The notes beneath the pieces were generated by a model that saw only the letters and a program-made list of their open reading frames with translations, was not told the DNA's origin and did no database searches. This document shows, piece after piece, positions 11,491 through 22,547 of a stretch of DNA of 64,000 nucleotides. Position 1 is the first letter of the stretch. The number at the start of each line of letters is the position of its first letter. The translations under genes were made by a program, and so were the position numbers. The DNA comes from Dipteris shenzhenensis (Eukaryota > Polypodiophyta > Polypodiopsida > Gleicheniales): the NCBI GenBank assembly GCA_047967505.1, contig CM106541.1. One strand, 5' to 3'.

Positions 11491-12135
11491 GGCAACAGCC
11501 CAAAAGGGACTGCCAAAGGTCCTTTTATAGGGCTGGTTGGACCAGCCAACCAAGTCAGTTTTTAACAGACCAGGTCGGCCAGATTGAGTCAGGCTGGTCG
11601 GTTTTTTGTCAGCAGACCTTGGGGGCTAGAAAAGGAGGGCTTTCGTGCCCTCATTTCACATTATCTGGAGTAGCCAATCCACTAGCAGAAGGAGCAGCAG
11701 CAGGGCTACCTTTGGGCCTACATTCAGGAGGAGAAAGAAGTACCTTGTGCTGTAGACCTAGCTCACAGGAGGCTGCCCACCTAGGCAGGTTTCCAAACAA
11801 CAAGGTGGAGAGGATCACTCTAGACAGAGAGTACATTTGTTCGAGGTGGAGCACGCGGGCTCAGAGATCTAGCAGAGCTTGCATCTAGTAGGAGAACCTT
11901 TTGGTATTGTATCTTGTCCTACTTTGTGGACGGACGGAAATATCTACTTTGTGGATGGACAGAAATATAAAGTGTTGCTTCTATATTTGTCTCTGAGCAT
12001 TGTCTATTTACTGGCTTGCACATCTATGCACATTAAGAAGTTTGTGATTCCACACCCAACACCACATTGTGTGAGCTTTTGGGCAATTCTATCAGTCTTC
12101 TGTTGTGTGTATCCTCTGTTGCGTGATTTCTATCA
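11491..12135 (+). mobile_element. Copia A 5' LTR, right part
   Basis: Similarity to the 3' LTR resumes here (caacagcccaaaaggg) and continues past the promoter region to about 11,820. The remainder, to TCTATCA at 12,135, has no counterpart because the 3' LTR is truncated. The TATA position reads TAGAAAA (11,627-11,633), while the 3' LTR has TATAAAA, so this promoter is probably damaged. The LTR ends directly before the primer-binding site. Confidence 0.88.
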
Positions 12136-12147
12136 TGGTATCAGAGC
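12136..12147 (+). promoter_or_regulatory. Copia A primer-binding site (tRNA-iMet)
   Basis: TGGTATCAGAGC is the standard copia primer-binding site, complementary to the initiator methionine tRNA, and directly follows the LTR end. It fixes the plus orientation of copia A. Confidence 0.92.
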
Positions 12148-12360
12148 CCAAATAGGAGGCTCACAGGTGTGGGAGCCTAAAGGTAGGGACCTTGTTGAAG
12201 GACGACCCTGATTCAAAAGCTCTTGGGAATAGACTTCCACGACTAGAGGATAGTGCCCTTGCAAGAAGGAGGGTGACTCAGATTCAATCAGGTGTGTTTA
12301 GAGTTCTGGTCTACTGAAAATTGAGTTTGGTTGACTATGTTGTGTGGTATAACAGTAGAG

Positions 12361-13280
12361 ATGTCGACCGCTACAACCTCTTCAGGCCCTGCTCTCCCTT
12401 CCTCGTCCCCCAGTTTTCTCTCATTCACTATCCCTAACTTCAAAGAGTCTAGGAAACTGGACGGGACCAACTACCCAATCTAGAAGGTGAAGATCCGGAG
12501 TCATTGAGTGGCCTAGAAGCTATGGAAACTGATAACAGGAGTGGAGGCAAAGCCGGAGAACATGGTGGACAGCAAGGGAAGATACTCATAGCAATAGACA
12601 AAGAGGAGCTCGAAGCTTGGGAAGACAGAGATGTCCATGCCCTGGCATTGATCATAGAAACTACGGCGAACTCCATTCTTCCTCATATCTAGATGGCCGA
12701 GACATCAGTAGAGGCGTGGGTCACTCTGAAGAATCTGTACCAGACAGACAACACCTCCCGGATTTTGCTTCTTCAGCATCAACTCTACAATCTTGATATG
12801 GAAGAACAAGATATGGTACATAGCCCAAGGTGATGAGGGATCAACTGGCATTACTTGGTGAGAAGGTGGAATCATGCCATTTGGCCTTTATGGTACTGAG
12901 GAGGCTACCTTGGGGTTTCAAGAGCTTTGTTACGACCGTGACAGTAGGACAAAGGTCCAAACCTTTGATGTTTGAGGAGTTAGGTCCATTACTGCTACAG
13001 GAGGAAGCTAGGGAGAAGCTCTACAATGATGATAAAGACGACAAGGCGTTGATGGCAAAGGATTAAGCTGGCAAAGGTAAGGGCAAGCCTAACAGTGGCA
13101 AGTCCAAGAAAGATGACTCTGATGACGAAGACACTTCCAAGAGGAAGCAGAAGAAAAAGTACTTCTATTACGACACGCTTGGACATTTTGCGGAGGACTG
13201 CAGAAAGAAGAAAGCGGATCAAAAAAACAAAAGGAAGGAGTCCGACTCAGATTCAGAGGGAAATACGAAGGCCAAAGCAA
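12361..13280 (+). pseudogene. Copia A gag, broken
   Basis: The frame starts MSTATTSSG at 12,361. An LDGTNYPI motif at about 12,457 is the N-terminal gag signature, followed by a stop in place of the usual Trp. A UBN2-like capsid stretch (LPWGFKSFVTTVTV, about 12,905) follows, and a basic region leads to the zinc knuckle at about 13,160. The knuckle has lost two Cys ligands (YFYYDTLGHFAEDC instead of CxxC-x4-H-x4-C). Gag would form the virus-like particle. Frameshifts and stops make it a pseudogene. Confidence 0.75.
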
Positions 13281-14214
13281 ATGTGGTAATCGAAGAGTTG
13301 TTCCTAGTGACATCGCCCTGTGTTACCGAGGTGAGATATGTTGACCTAGAAACCACAGTGAGGATGTCTGACATAGAGATGTGGGTCGACGAGTCGTCAG
13401 ATGCCTTTGTGAAGGTGAAGGACAGCATGAGCGCTTGGTACCTTTTGACACGAGGGTGGATTCCATGGAGGGCCCTAGGGTTCATGGTCAGATGGATGCT
13501 ATACTTCAAAAGGGGACAGTACAGGATTACACAGGCTTTTCGTGGGTCATAGTTTGCTTTCAAAACAAGCACACAGGCAGTACGACGGTCTAGTATGTAC
13601 TTGATGTTCTGCATTTGAGCCTTTATAGCATGCTGTGGAGAGACTTTGCTCTTCATTTGTCTCAGGTGATGTGAGATTTGAAGGAATTAGCCGGCTATTC
13701 TTCGAAGGCAGAAGGATAAGTATGGATGCTTCTTCAAATCTCGGACACGGATTGCTAGAAGGTGAACAAAGAGTACTGAAGCCAGAAGACGACCTGCTTG
13801 AGAACTCAACAAGAGTTCATGGTCCAGGTTATCTAGAAATATTCATTGGTTGCAGACCCTGCCAAAGGACGGACGGGTTGAAACAGACCCTCAGAGCATG
13901 GTGCCTGGAAGACTCCAGGTTGTTCACTCATTATGAGGGGGATAACTAGAAGATGGTGGCGGCTGGATTGCTAGCACCTCCTGGCACCACCACCTTTAGC
14001 CACGTTCCTACCTTCGAACTCCACCAAAGATGGACCTGTGTACTAGGATGGTGTGCGGGAGAAGAACCAGACCTGGTGGAGCAGGAGCCACTAGATGAGA
14101 TGCCAAGAAAAGATTTTGACAATCGCAATGTTCCAGGGGACTATGACCAGGGAGTTACTAGAGTATCGCCATCGACGTGTTGGCATTGGGCCCGGATGTG
14201 TCGGTGAGAGGGGG
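13281..14214 (+). pseudogene. Copia A remaining internal region, pol largely missing
   Basis: Only about 930 bases separate gag from the 3' LTR, too short for protease, integrase, RT and RNase H. No YVDD, integrase or RNase H signature can be read in any frame; short fragments are not assignable. A purine-rich tract (gagaggggg) immediately precedes the 3' LTR at 14,215. The element is therefore an internally deleted, non-autonomous copy. Confidence 0.6.
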
Positions 14215-14889
14215 TGTTGGAATGGTCGCCTCCCCATCTGTAAGCCCCCATATGAGGAGAGCATGGGGGAGATAGACCTGGAGATATTGGGGCTGCCACA
14301 TGGGCAGCACATGAGCTGCCATGTGGGCAGCTGTTAAGGCAAAGGGCAGGCCATGGACCTGCAAAAGAGGCAGCAGATGAGCAGGCTGGAGGCAGCTACA
14401 TGGCGAACTGTCTGGCAGAGGATATGGACAGGCTCGGGGCCTGCATCAGGCCTGACAGAAGGATGGAACTGTCTCTGGCTATGGCAGCCTGCTTGGCGCA
14501 ATATATGGGCAGGCATAAGGCCTGCAATAGGCGTAGGAAGGGGCAAAGGCAGCAGCCCAAAAGGGCCTGACAAAGGCCCTTTTATAGGGCTGGTTGGACC
14601 ACCCAATCAAGTCAGTTTTTTGACAGACCAGGTCGGCCAATCTGGTCGGCCAGATTGAGCCAGGCTGGTCGGTTTTTGTCAGCAGCCCTCGGGGGCTATA
14701 AAAGGAGGGCATCCATGCCCTCATTTCACATCATCTGGAGCAGCCAATCCACTCGCAGAAAGAGCAGCAGCAGGGCTACCTTGGGCCTACATTCAAGAGG
14801 AGAAAGGAGTACCTTGTGCTGCAGACCTAGCTCACAAGAGGCTGCCCACCTAGGCTGGTTTCCAGACAACAAGGTGGAGAGGATCACTC
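14215..14889 (+). mobile_element. Copia A 3' LTR, truncated
   Basis: It starts TGTTGGAATGG and matches the two parts of the 5' LTR up to 14,889, then breaks into unrelated sequence, so about 330 bp is missing. A TATA box (TATAAAA, 14,697-14,703) is kept. Compared with the 5' LTR it carries one extra 14-bp unit in the 'ggtcggcca' region near 14,630. The truncation means the element's flanking duplication cannot be tested. Confidence 0.88.
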
Positions 14890-15913
14890 GAATCCAAGAT
14901 GAGAGGCAGTGCTAAGTGGAAAGGCAAAACACGTCCCGGAGGGGCCAGGTATTTACAAGAATATATTCTAATGTGGTACCATCAATTTTTTAAGAATGAG
15001 AATGAAGGACTAGGAATACATTGCACATTCATGCAGATTCTGTAAATGGAGGTCTATCTGGCGGTGTTCTTCCATTAGAGTTCTTCGGCCAGGGTCACAC
15101 CAACATGGTATGTGATGTTACAAGATAGACAAATCAAAACAGAGTTTTGAGGGCCCCTACACTCTGATTTAGACGTTTAAGGAAGGGGATGGCGAAACTC
15201 TATATCCATCATTGTTTCAATAAGACCTCCACAAGAGAAAGCATGAAGTATACTTGAAATCATTAATCACACTGTCCAAAAGTACACCGTAGAGCATACT
15301 CCTTAATCCCAGGTGAAAAATCATATTCAAGTAAGGAATCATTAGTTCAGAACTATTAGGAATCATTAATTCAAAAAATAAATAAATCATGTTTAAAGAA
15401 TCATTAATTCAAAACTGTTTAGGAATAAATGTCAAATGCATAAGTTCAGAACTGCAATGGGATACATGTCTATTGCGGGAATCCAGAACTGTGTATAAAT
15501 AAAAGTCAATGCAGATGCAAAATTTTAGACAGTATGCAAAATTTTACACAGGATGCACTGCAATTACTTTGTTTGAAGCTAAAGTTCAGAATCTTCAAAA
15601 AGCATCATATGTGGTGCCATATTGGTAGACTATACAATAGAGAGTGGTGCTTTGTTCGTCATTCCCAAGATCATCTCTATTCTTGACTGTCTATATACAA
15701 CAAAGAGCAAAGAGTACAGTCGTAACCAGAAAGCTGTTTGCAAAGGGAAATAATAACCAGGCTCAAGGGAAATCGAACCCCAAGCCATATTACAAATAGA
15801 CTAATTCCAAAATTTAGGCAATCAAAACAATGATGTCTTCCTTTAATTTTTTCATAGTGAAAAATCCCAAACTAGCTTCCTTCACGGTCAATCTTCAAAA
15901 CCAAATCAACAAG
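14890..15913. other. Unassigned DNA
   Basis: No open frame beyond about 60 codons and no repeat or transposon motif was recognised. It lies downstream (minus sense) of the PHD-like exon and could be its 3' flank, but nothing shows this directly. Confidence 0.4.
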
Positions 15914-16135
15914 CTATGAATATGTGTCCCAATGGGACAATTCCTCACTTTTTGCCATACAAGTGGGACAAAACCACAAGTTCAGTATCTTTTGATTTGC
16001 CTGTAACCCCACACAATGAAAATGCAACCATCCAAGACAATCCGGATGGTCATATTGAACCATAGCCTCCTCACTGAAACTCTTTGTATGCAGTACAAAA
16101 AGCCTCTTTCCCAATCCTATAATGGCCATTTTCAT
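15914..16135 (-). pseudogene. Decayed PHD-finger fragment
   Basis: The 73-codon frame contains DHPDCLGWLHFHCVGL followed by LWFCPTC, the second half of an ING-type PHD zinc finger (D-N-x2-C, WFHF-x-CVGL, W-x-CPxC). PHD fingers of this type read histone H3 tails in the nucleus. The first half is degenerate: the initial CxC pair reads FVLH, and the Cys in the MVxC motif reads Tyr, so about three of eight zinc ligands are lost. No continuation to a full gene was found. It may be a host-gene fragment or a captured exon. Confidence 0.55.
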
Positions 16136-16325
16136 CTATATATACTACCTGTTGGTTCTCCTCAGCTTCATCAATGATTAATTGCATGGTGTACCGTTGC
16201 TCAACCCAACAAAGCAGAGTTATCACAACTTAAAGTACATGTTAAGGAAACATGAAAAATACGTTAGAAGCGTCTTTTTTGGTTCTTTGTCATTTTGTTC
16301 AACCCAAAATAGAGATATATTCGAG

Positions 16326-16430
16326 ATGCTTCTCACCTATTTTCCTGTTTTCTTAACATGTATTTTCAGACCAATTGAAAACATTATGCCATGTTGAGTG
16401 TCAATAGGTGACTTCCAAAATAGAGATAGC
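16326..16430. repeat. Partial extra copy of the 1.1-kb tandem unit
   Basis: The first about 85-100 bases of the tandem unit ('gatgcttct...ttttcctg...cagaccaattgaaaacatta') occur here in diverged form, directly before full copy 1. The locus therefore expanded more than once. Confidence 0.65.
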
Positions 16431-17511
16431 TCAAGATGCTTCTGACTTGTTTTCCTTGTTTCCTTAACATATATTTTCAGACCAATTGAAAACATTACAC
16501 CATGTGAGTGTCAATAGGAGGAAGTTGACTTCCTCCTACAAAGTTGAAATGTCAACTCTGGTTCTTATATGCAACCTCCAATGTCACTCTATGCCTTCAT
16601 GGAGGTTTTGCAGATATAGATGTGTATGAAGAATCAGGCTCTTTGGTTCTGCTTTCAACTCGAATTAACTTTCTCATTGCCAAGCCTTATTTCTCACCCA
16701 TCTAAACAGAGTCATGGACCGTGCTGGGATCTCCATACAAGTTTACAGACCACATCTCATAGCTGGGAAATGAGACACCATCTGTGGCCCAGTATCAAGC
16801 CTATTGGTTGCCTTTTCCATGCCAATGTCAAGCCTCTCTATCTGGGAAGGCTGATTACAAATTTGGGGAAAGCAGGTCACCTGATCTACAATATGACAGA
16901 CGACATTGCTCATCTTTTCCAGGGATGTAGGGTTGCACATCTTTCGGCATTTTATGGGAGAGGCAGCAACCTTCTTCTGGCCCATCTTTTGGCTAAGCAG
17001 TGAGAATGGAGGTGTTGTCTTGCTGACTCTCAACCCTTGCTACGAGAGCACACACGCAATCTGTGTACTTGCAAATGTCTGTCAACCCCGAGACCCTGCA
17101 CAGCCAGTCATCCAAGGGAACGATGAGAGAAGTAATGAGCTGCACTTCTTACCAACAAATGCTACCGCTCGTTAATATCTTAGATTTTTCTTGTCCTTGT
17201 TGCTTCTTAATCATAACGAACATCTCCTTTTGCCAGAGCAGTTGAAATGTTTACCTGGCTTTCATATGGTCTGCGGGTCTTTGACGCTAAGTCAAACATA
17301 GAGCAGGCTTACTGAAGCCTGAAGGAGCGATGCACTAGACGATCACCCACTGTCGCAGTATGACATCATAATTCGTTGCCTAGCATCATCCATGTCTGAT
17401 ACCATCCTGCATAATCAAATCTGAACAACCTCAGGCAGACGGGCCGGGAAAAGGCATCCGGCCACAATGCCTTGACCTGCGCATGTGCTCGTGGTATATT
17501 GGACAGGGCAC
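16431..17511. repeat. 1.08-kb tandem duplication, copy 1
   Basis: This segment repeats at 17,512 with a period of 1,081 bp and only scattered differences. It contains several short frames in both directions, none recognised. The best-looking is a forward frame running through GFADIDVYEESGSLVL in copy 2, which is broken in copy 1. The unit also holds a GC-rich end 'gacgggccgggaaaaggcatccgg'. Function unknown. Confidence 0.85.
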
Positions 17512-18620
17512 TCAAGATGCTTCTGACTTGTTTTCCTTGTTTCCTTAACATGTATTTTCAGACCAATTGAAAACATTACACCATGTGAGTGTCAATAGGA
17601 GGAAGTTGACTTCCTCCTACAAAGTTGAAATGTCAACTCTGGTTCTTATATGCAACCTCCAATGTCACTCTAGGCCTTCGTGGAGGTTTTGCAGATATAG
17701 ATGTGTATGAAGAATCAGGCTCTTTGGTTCTGCTTTCAACTCGAATTAACTTTCTCATTGTCAAGCCTTTTTTCTCACCCATCTACACACAGAGTCATGG
17801 ACCGTGCTGGGATCTCCATACAAGTTTACAGACCACATCTCGTAGCTGGAAAATGAGATGCCATCTGTGGCCCAGTATCAAGACTAAATTCGGTGGCTTT
17901 CTAGTATGATTTGGTTGCCTTTTCCATGACAATGTCAAGCCTCTCTATCTGGGAAGGCTGATTACAAAATTGGGGAAAGCAGGTCACCTGATCTACGATA
18001 TGACAGACGACAATACTCATCTTTTCTCTTGAGCAGGGATGTAGGGTTTCACATCTTTCGGCATTTTATGGGAGAGGCAGCAACCTTCTTCTGGCCCATC
18101 TTTTGGTTAAGCAGTGAGAATGGAGGTGTTGTCTTGCTGACTCTCAACCCTTGCTACGAGAGCACGCATGCAATCTGTGTACTTGCAAATGTCTGTCAAC
18201 CCCAAGGCCCTGCACAGCCAGTCGTCCAAGGGAACGATGAGAGAAGTAATGAGCTGCACTTCTTACCAACAAATGCTACCGCTCGTTAATATCTTAGATT
18301 TTTCTTGTCCTTGTTGCTTCTTAATCATAACGAACATCTCCTCTTGCCGGAGCAGTTGAAATGTTTACCTGGCTTTCATATGGTCTGCGGGTCTTTGACG
18401 CTAAGTCCAATACAGAGCAGGCTTACTGAAGCCTGAAGGAGCGATGCACTAGACGAGCACCCAGTGTCGCAGAATGAACATAATTCGTTGCCTAGCATCA
18501 TCCATCTCTAATACCATCCTGCATAATCAAATCTGAACAACCTCAGGCAGACGGGCCGGGAAAAAGTATCCGGCCACAATGCCTTGACCTGCGCATATGC
18601 TTGTGGTATATTGGACAGGA
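17512..18620. repeat. 1.1-kb tandem duplication, copy 2
   Basis: Nearly identical to copy 1, with a 24-bp insertion near 17,885 and a few indels. It keeps an open frame of 94 codons (17,625-17,909) that copy 1 lacks. It ends at 'ggtatattggacaggacac', matching the end of copy 1. No coding family was recognised, so I call it only a segmental tandem duplication. Confidence 0.85.
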
Positions 18621-19921
18621 CACTCCGGAAAGGATCTGTTCAGCCGTGAAAATATAAACGCATGAACTAAAGACGAAACGTAAACGTTTCAGAAGGCCTC
18701 TGCAAGCCAAATGCTACCAATATGCTTGTAAAACCGATCCCGGGCTCTAATCCAATTAGGAGCACAAAAACCTTGGAACTGTATATAGGTGCCCCGCATG
18801 CCCCAGGCCCATGGCCTAGCAACTTTAGCAAGCCCACCGTCCAGATCCATTTATCGCCTAAACACTACAACCAACCAGATGATCCTCGAGCGAAATCATT
18901 TAAATTAGATTATTTTGCTTTTAAAAAATAAATAGATATTATTTTATTGGTCCACGTAAGCGTTTGTTTGCTCCTTCGTTTGATTGACATTTATTTGGAC
19001 TGTTTGATTGCATTTCGCCATTAATTAGTGCTATCGTGGCGTGCGATTGATTAATCTAAGGCTATCCCATGCAAATTGATTAGCTCCCTTTGCTCTCCCT
19101 GCTACCCTACGCCTCTGCTCTCCCTGTTGCCTCTCCCTACCCTACTCTCCTCCTCCCTCCTCCACCCTCCCTCAAGTCTCCCACCTCCTTCCTCCTCTTG
19201 TACTCTCTCAAGGTGGAAGCCGCGGAAGCTTCTGGACTTCTTTGCTAACCTCAAACCTTCCTGAATCCCATTTATTTTTGCATTAATTCGACACCTATTT
19301 GCTTAGGTTAATCGTGTCTCACCGATCACCTCCACTACTAATTGATCAATTTTATTTTTGGGAACGTCATGGGCACCTATTGTGAGCGATTCCATCTTCC
19401 ATGCCATCGTGCGAGTCAAGCGATGAGGTTTCATCAAGAAGCATAAGAACGTAATAGTCGAGGCATAGAAACTATTGCCAAGCCAACAGATCTCATTAGA
19501 TTCTTTGAAGGTGAGCTTGTTGAATATTGTCATATGCTTCCCTTTCCATTCAATACAGAATCACGAGAATTGAAATACGAGATTTTTCTTGGATGCCGCC
19601 TCCAACGAGTTTTGCATGCTCTGCATGAATTTCTCGTGTTGGAATACAAAGCTCATTTGTCATTAATTAGAGGAAGTTCGATGGTTTTACATTGCTTATA
19701 TATTTTGCAATGGTGAATTTGCTATGTCACAAAACTTTTATTTTTTGTCCCTTTGTTATTGTTCCTTAGGAAGATTTTGACATATGGTTTGTGAAAAAAA
19801 AAAAAAAATTTGCTATGTTGCTTAAAGGAGGAGAAGAAGAAAAGACTAAACAATTTTGAAAGAAAAAGTGAATGCGATGCTTATTATAATGCAAAAAAAC
19901 CATGGCTAATGCTAGTGTAAC
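18621..19921. other. Unassigned DNA with a short poly-A run
   Basis: No supported gene. A C/T-rich block lies at about 19,085-19,205, and a run of 15 A starts near 19,794, which could be the tail of an old retroposed sequence. No source could be identified. Confidence 0.4.
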
Positions 19922-20630
19922 TGTAAGAAAATAATACAACGTCTGTGCTCAACAGATAATAGGATCTCGTACGCAAGAGAGAAAACAAGATAGTATGGAG
20001 AATCAAAAATTTGAGTACTATATAACTGATACAATAGATGGCGCTGCCTCCCAACCGTGCGCTCCTGTGAAAGAAGCTTCGATGGCGTGCTGGAAACAGT
20101 AGAAGACGGAGGTTGGATGCTAAGGAATCAGGGTTGTTGTAGCCAGTGATGAAATGGGCTTCGCGGGCTTGCTCTTATATAGCCACCAGTCGTAGTCAGT
20201 TAGGCTCAATTGGGTGACCGACCCAATCCGCCCAAAACGGTCGACTGGGGGTCGCCACCGACCATACGATAGAACTGGTGCACAAAACAGAGCAACTCAC
20301 CTATGGTCTCCGTTCGGCCCAAAGCCATCCGGGATCATCTGAGGCTCCAAACGGGCCCCGCAACCCGAGAGTGGGCTGCCCCGAGAAATGCTCCGTCTTC
20401 CCTCAGTGCGGTCAGTTAAGGGATGCCTTCCCGCACTTGCATGTAGCCTAGTTGGCAGTGTGCCAACTCTATCTGAAGCCGTCCAACCATCAGGCCACAC
20501 ATGGCCCCCATCTAGTGTCCAAACCAGGACCTACCGGATAACCGAGCTACTCAAATGCCTTCACCTCATATGGGGGGCTTACAAGTAGAGTCCGCATGGT
20601 TACACGAGAGTGGAGCATTGATATCTAACA
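19922..20630 (-). mobile_element. Copia B 3' LTR (complete, 709 bp)
   Basis: On the plus strand it runs from TGTAAGAAAATAATAC to ATATCTAACA, with TG...CA ends. It matches the right LTR at 22,548 at high identity. A TATA box in minus sense (TATATAAG, 20,174-20,181) is kept, whereas the right copy reads TATACAAG. Confidence 0.9.
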
Positions 20631-20637
20631 CCCCCCC
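20631..20637 (-). promoter_or_regulatory. Copia B polypurine tract
   Basis: A run of seven C on the plus strand, hence G on the coding strand, directly adjoins the 3' LTR. This is the expected position of the plus-strand primer of an LTR retrotransposon. Confidence 0.75.
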
Positions 20638-20660
20638 TTAATGTCCACCCGCAAGTGAAC

Positions 20661-21605
20661 TTACTTTTTCGGCCCAATGCCAAGTCGATGAAGATGCCTC
20701 TCTAGCAAATCTCTTCCAAGAGCCTTCGTGAAGATGTCCGCATCATTCTCTGTAGTCGGACAGTACACCAAGTCGACCTCTCCATCCATGATGAGCTCGC
20801 GTACAAAGTGATATTGAATCTCAATGTGTTTTGTGCGAGTGTGGAACACCGGGTTCTTTGCAATCACCATGCAACTCTGATTGTCACATGATAACTGCGT
20901 AGGCTTGTTCTGCACTGCACCCATGTCCCCCAAAATCCTCCTCAACCACACTGCCTCGTAAGAAGCAAAGCATGCTGTGTGAACGAGCTCTAGAGGAGCC
21001 TTTGCCCTGTTGGCCTCTTTAGGAAAGGGCTGCCGATGCTGCTTGACCATCATGCAAGCTTCACATACATCGGGCAGATCTGAAATTTCTAGTAGGTCTG
21101 CAATCATTCCACTTTTATGCATCTCCTTCAAAGAACTAAGGTTTAGATGACCAAACCTCTCATGCCACAGCTTAGTGTTCTTCACATCTGCTCAAGCACT
21201 GAAAGCTGAGAGTTCATAAATGTTGTTGCGCCGTGTACCTTTAGCAATGACCTTCCCTTGAAGATCCAAAATCTGTGCACCATTCTTATCGAATTGAACT
21301 TTGAGGTCCCGATCCGTGATCGTGGAAACGGACAACAAGTTCCTCTTGATATCTGGCACATAAAGAACATCGGACAACTGTTTTACAACTCCATCTTACT
21401 TGAGAGCAATCGTACCTTTTCCTTTTGCTGGACATTTTGCATCATTGCTGACTGCTACCAGAATGTCATTCCCTACCGGCTATAGAGAGGTATACCAATC
21501 CTTCCGACTGGTTATGTGGCATGATGCACCACTGTCAATGATCCAAGGTTCATTCGCAGGTACATGAACTGCCTCTGTGCAAATCTCCTCAATTGCTACA
21601 AACAG
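20661..21605 (-). pseudogene. Copia B pol remnant: protease, GAG-pre-integrase, RNase H tail
   Basis: In coding order: a protease with WIIDSGASCH (about 21,540), a beta-rich stretch ending DVLYVPDIKRNLLSVS, and a GAG-pre-integrase domain (LWHERFGHLN, then CEACMMVKQHRQPF, about 21,040-21,175). The frame then passes directly, with no stop, into the RNase H tail (FASYEAVWLRRIL, SCDNQSCMVIAKNP, HTRTKHIEI, ENDADIFTKAL) to a stop at 20,661. The integrase catalytic core, the whole RT and the start of RNase H are missing. The 174-codon fusion frame is intact. The protease part carries stops. Confidence 0.88.
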
Positions 21606-21607
21606 CT

Positions 21608-22476
21608 TTATTGGTGCTGCCTGTGGTTGTTGCTGGACTCTTTCTTTACTCCGTTCTTCTCATCTGCAATCTTCTTTCGGCACTCATTCTGTTTGTGCCT
21701 TACCTTGTTGCAATAGAAGCACTTGATCTTCTTCTTTCTCTTTTTATCATCAGAAGAAGATGGGTTACCAGAGTCCTTACCCTTACCTTTCTTTGATCCG
21801 GTCCAGAAAGCTGAATCTTCTCCAATCCTCGTCTTTTGATGCATCTCCTCCTCCAGAAGCATCGCGCTGAAATCCTCAAAGTTGAGGGGCAGATTTCTGT
21901 TCTGCATATTCAGTGCCGTAACAAGACCATCGTACTTTGGTAGGAGAATCCGTATGCACCTTCGTGCTAGATTCTCGCTGGTGATGGTGATGGTGATGGT
22001 GATGGTGATGCCAATCACAGTCATTTGATCGCGCAGATTCTTCGCCTTGGTGATGAACTTCTCTGCCGCTTCAAACTCAGACAACTTCTTGTTCGCAAGT
22101 TGAGTCTCCAAATTCTGAATCCGCGTTTGATTCGTGATCTCGTACTGATTTTTCAAGACCGTCCATGCCTCCTCCGCTGTGGTGACATGTTGAATTAACG
22201 CCATGTCAGAATCACTAACACTGCAGACAATAGAACACAGTGCATTTGCATTTCTTCTTGTCCATGCGAGAATCTCATCCGCAGTTGGTATTATCTGTTG
22301 TCCTGCATTGGCTGGATCCACACAACCGGCCTCACGTCCACCCCAGTAGCAGTGTCCCAAAGCTCGTATGCGCTTAGGATGGTCTTCATCTTGAACTTCC
22401 AGAGTGGATAGTTAGAGCCATCCAACTTTTCGCTTTCACCGAACGGTGGGATTCGCAATCTTGCAGGTTGGGCCAT
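21608..22476 (-). pseudogene. Copia B gag, one frameshift
   Basis: The start MAQPARLRIPPFGESEKLDG lies about 60 bases inside the PBS. A KLDGSNYPLWKFKM motif and a UBN2-type capsid region follow (AWTVLKNQYE, LLPKYDGLVTAL). A zinc knuckle CFYCNKVRHKQNEC (C-x2-C-x4-H-x4-C, near 21,700) ends it. Two overlapping frames (22,291-22,476 and 21,608-22,360) are joined by one shift near 22,330. An ITITITITIT stretch comes from a GATGGT-type microsatellite at about 21,985-22,012. The long open frame suggests a fairly young copy. Confidence 0.85.
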
Positions 22477-22535
22477 TTCTCACAATATGCTCGCAAACAG
22501 AAAACACACTACCAAATCTTCTTGCTAGAGTCTAG

Positions 22536-22547
22536 GCTCTGATACCA
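22536..22547 (-). promoter_or_regulatory. Copia B primer-binding site (tRNA-iMet)
   Basis: gctctgatacca on the plus strand is TGGTATCAGAGC on the coding strand. It touches the LTR at 22,548 and proves the minus orientation. Confidence 0.92.
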
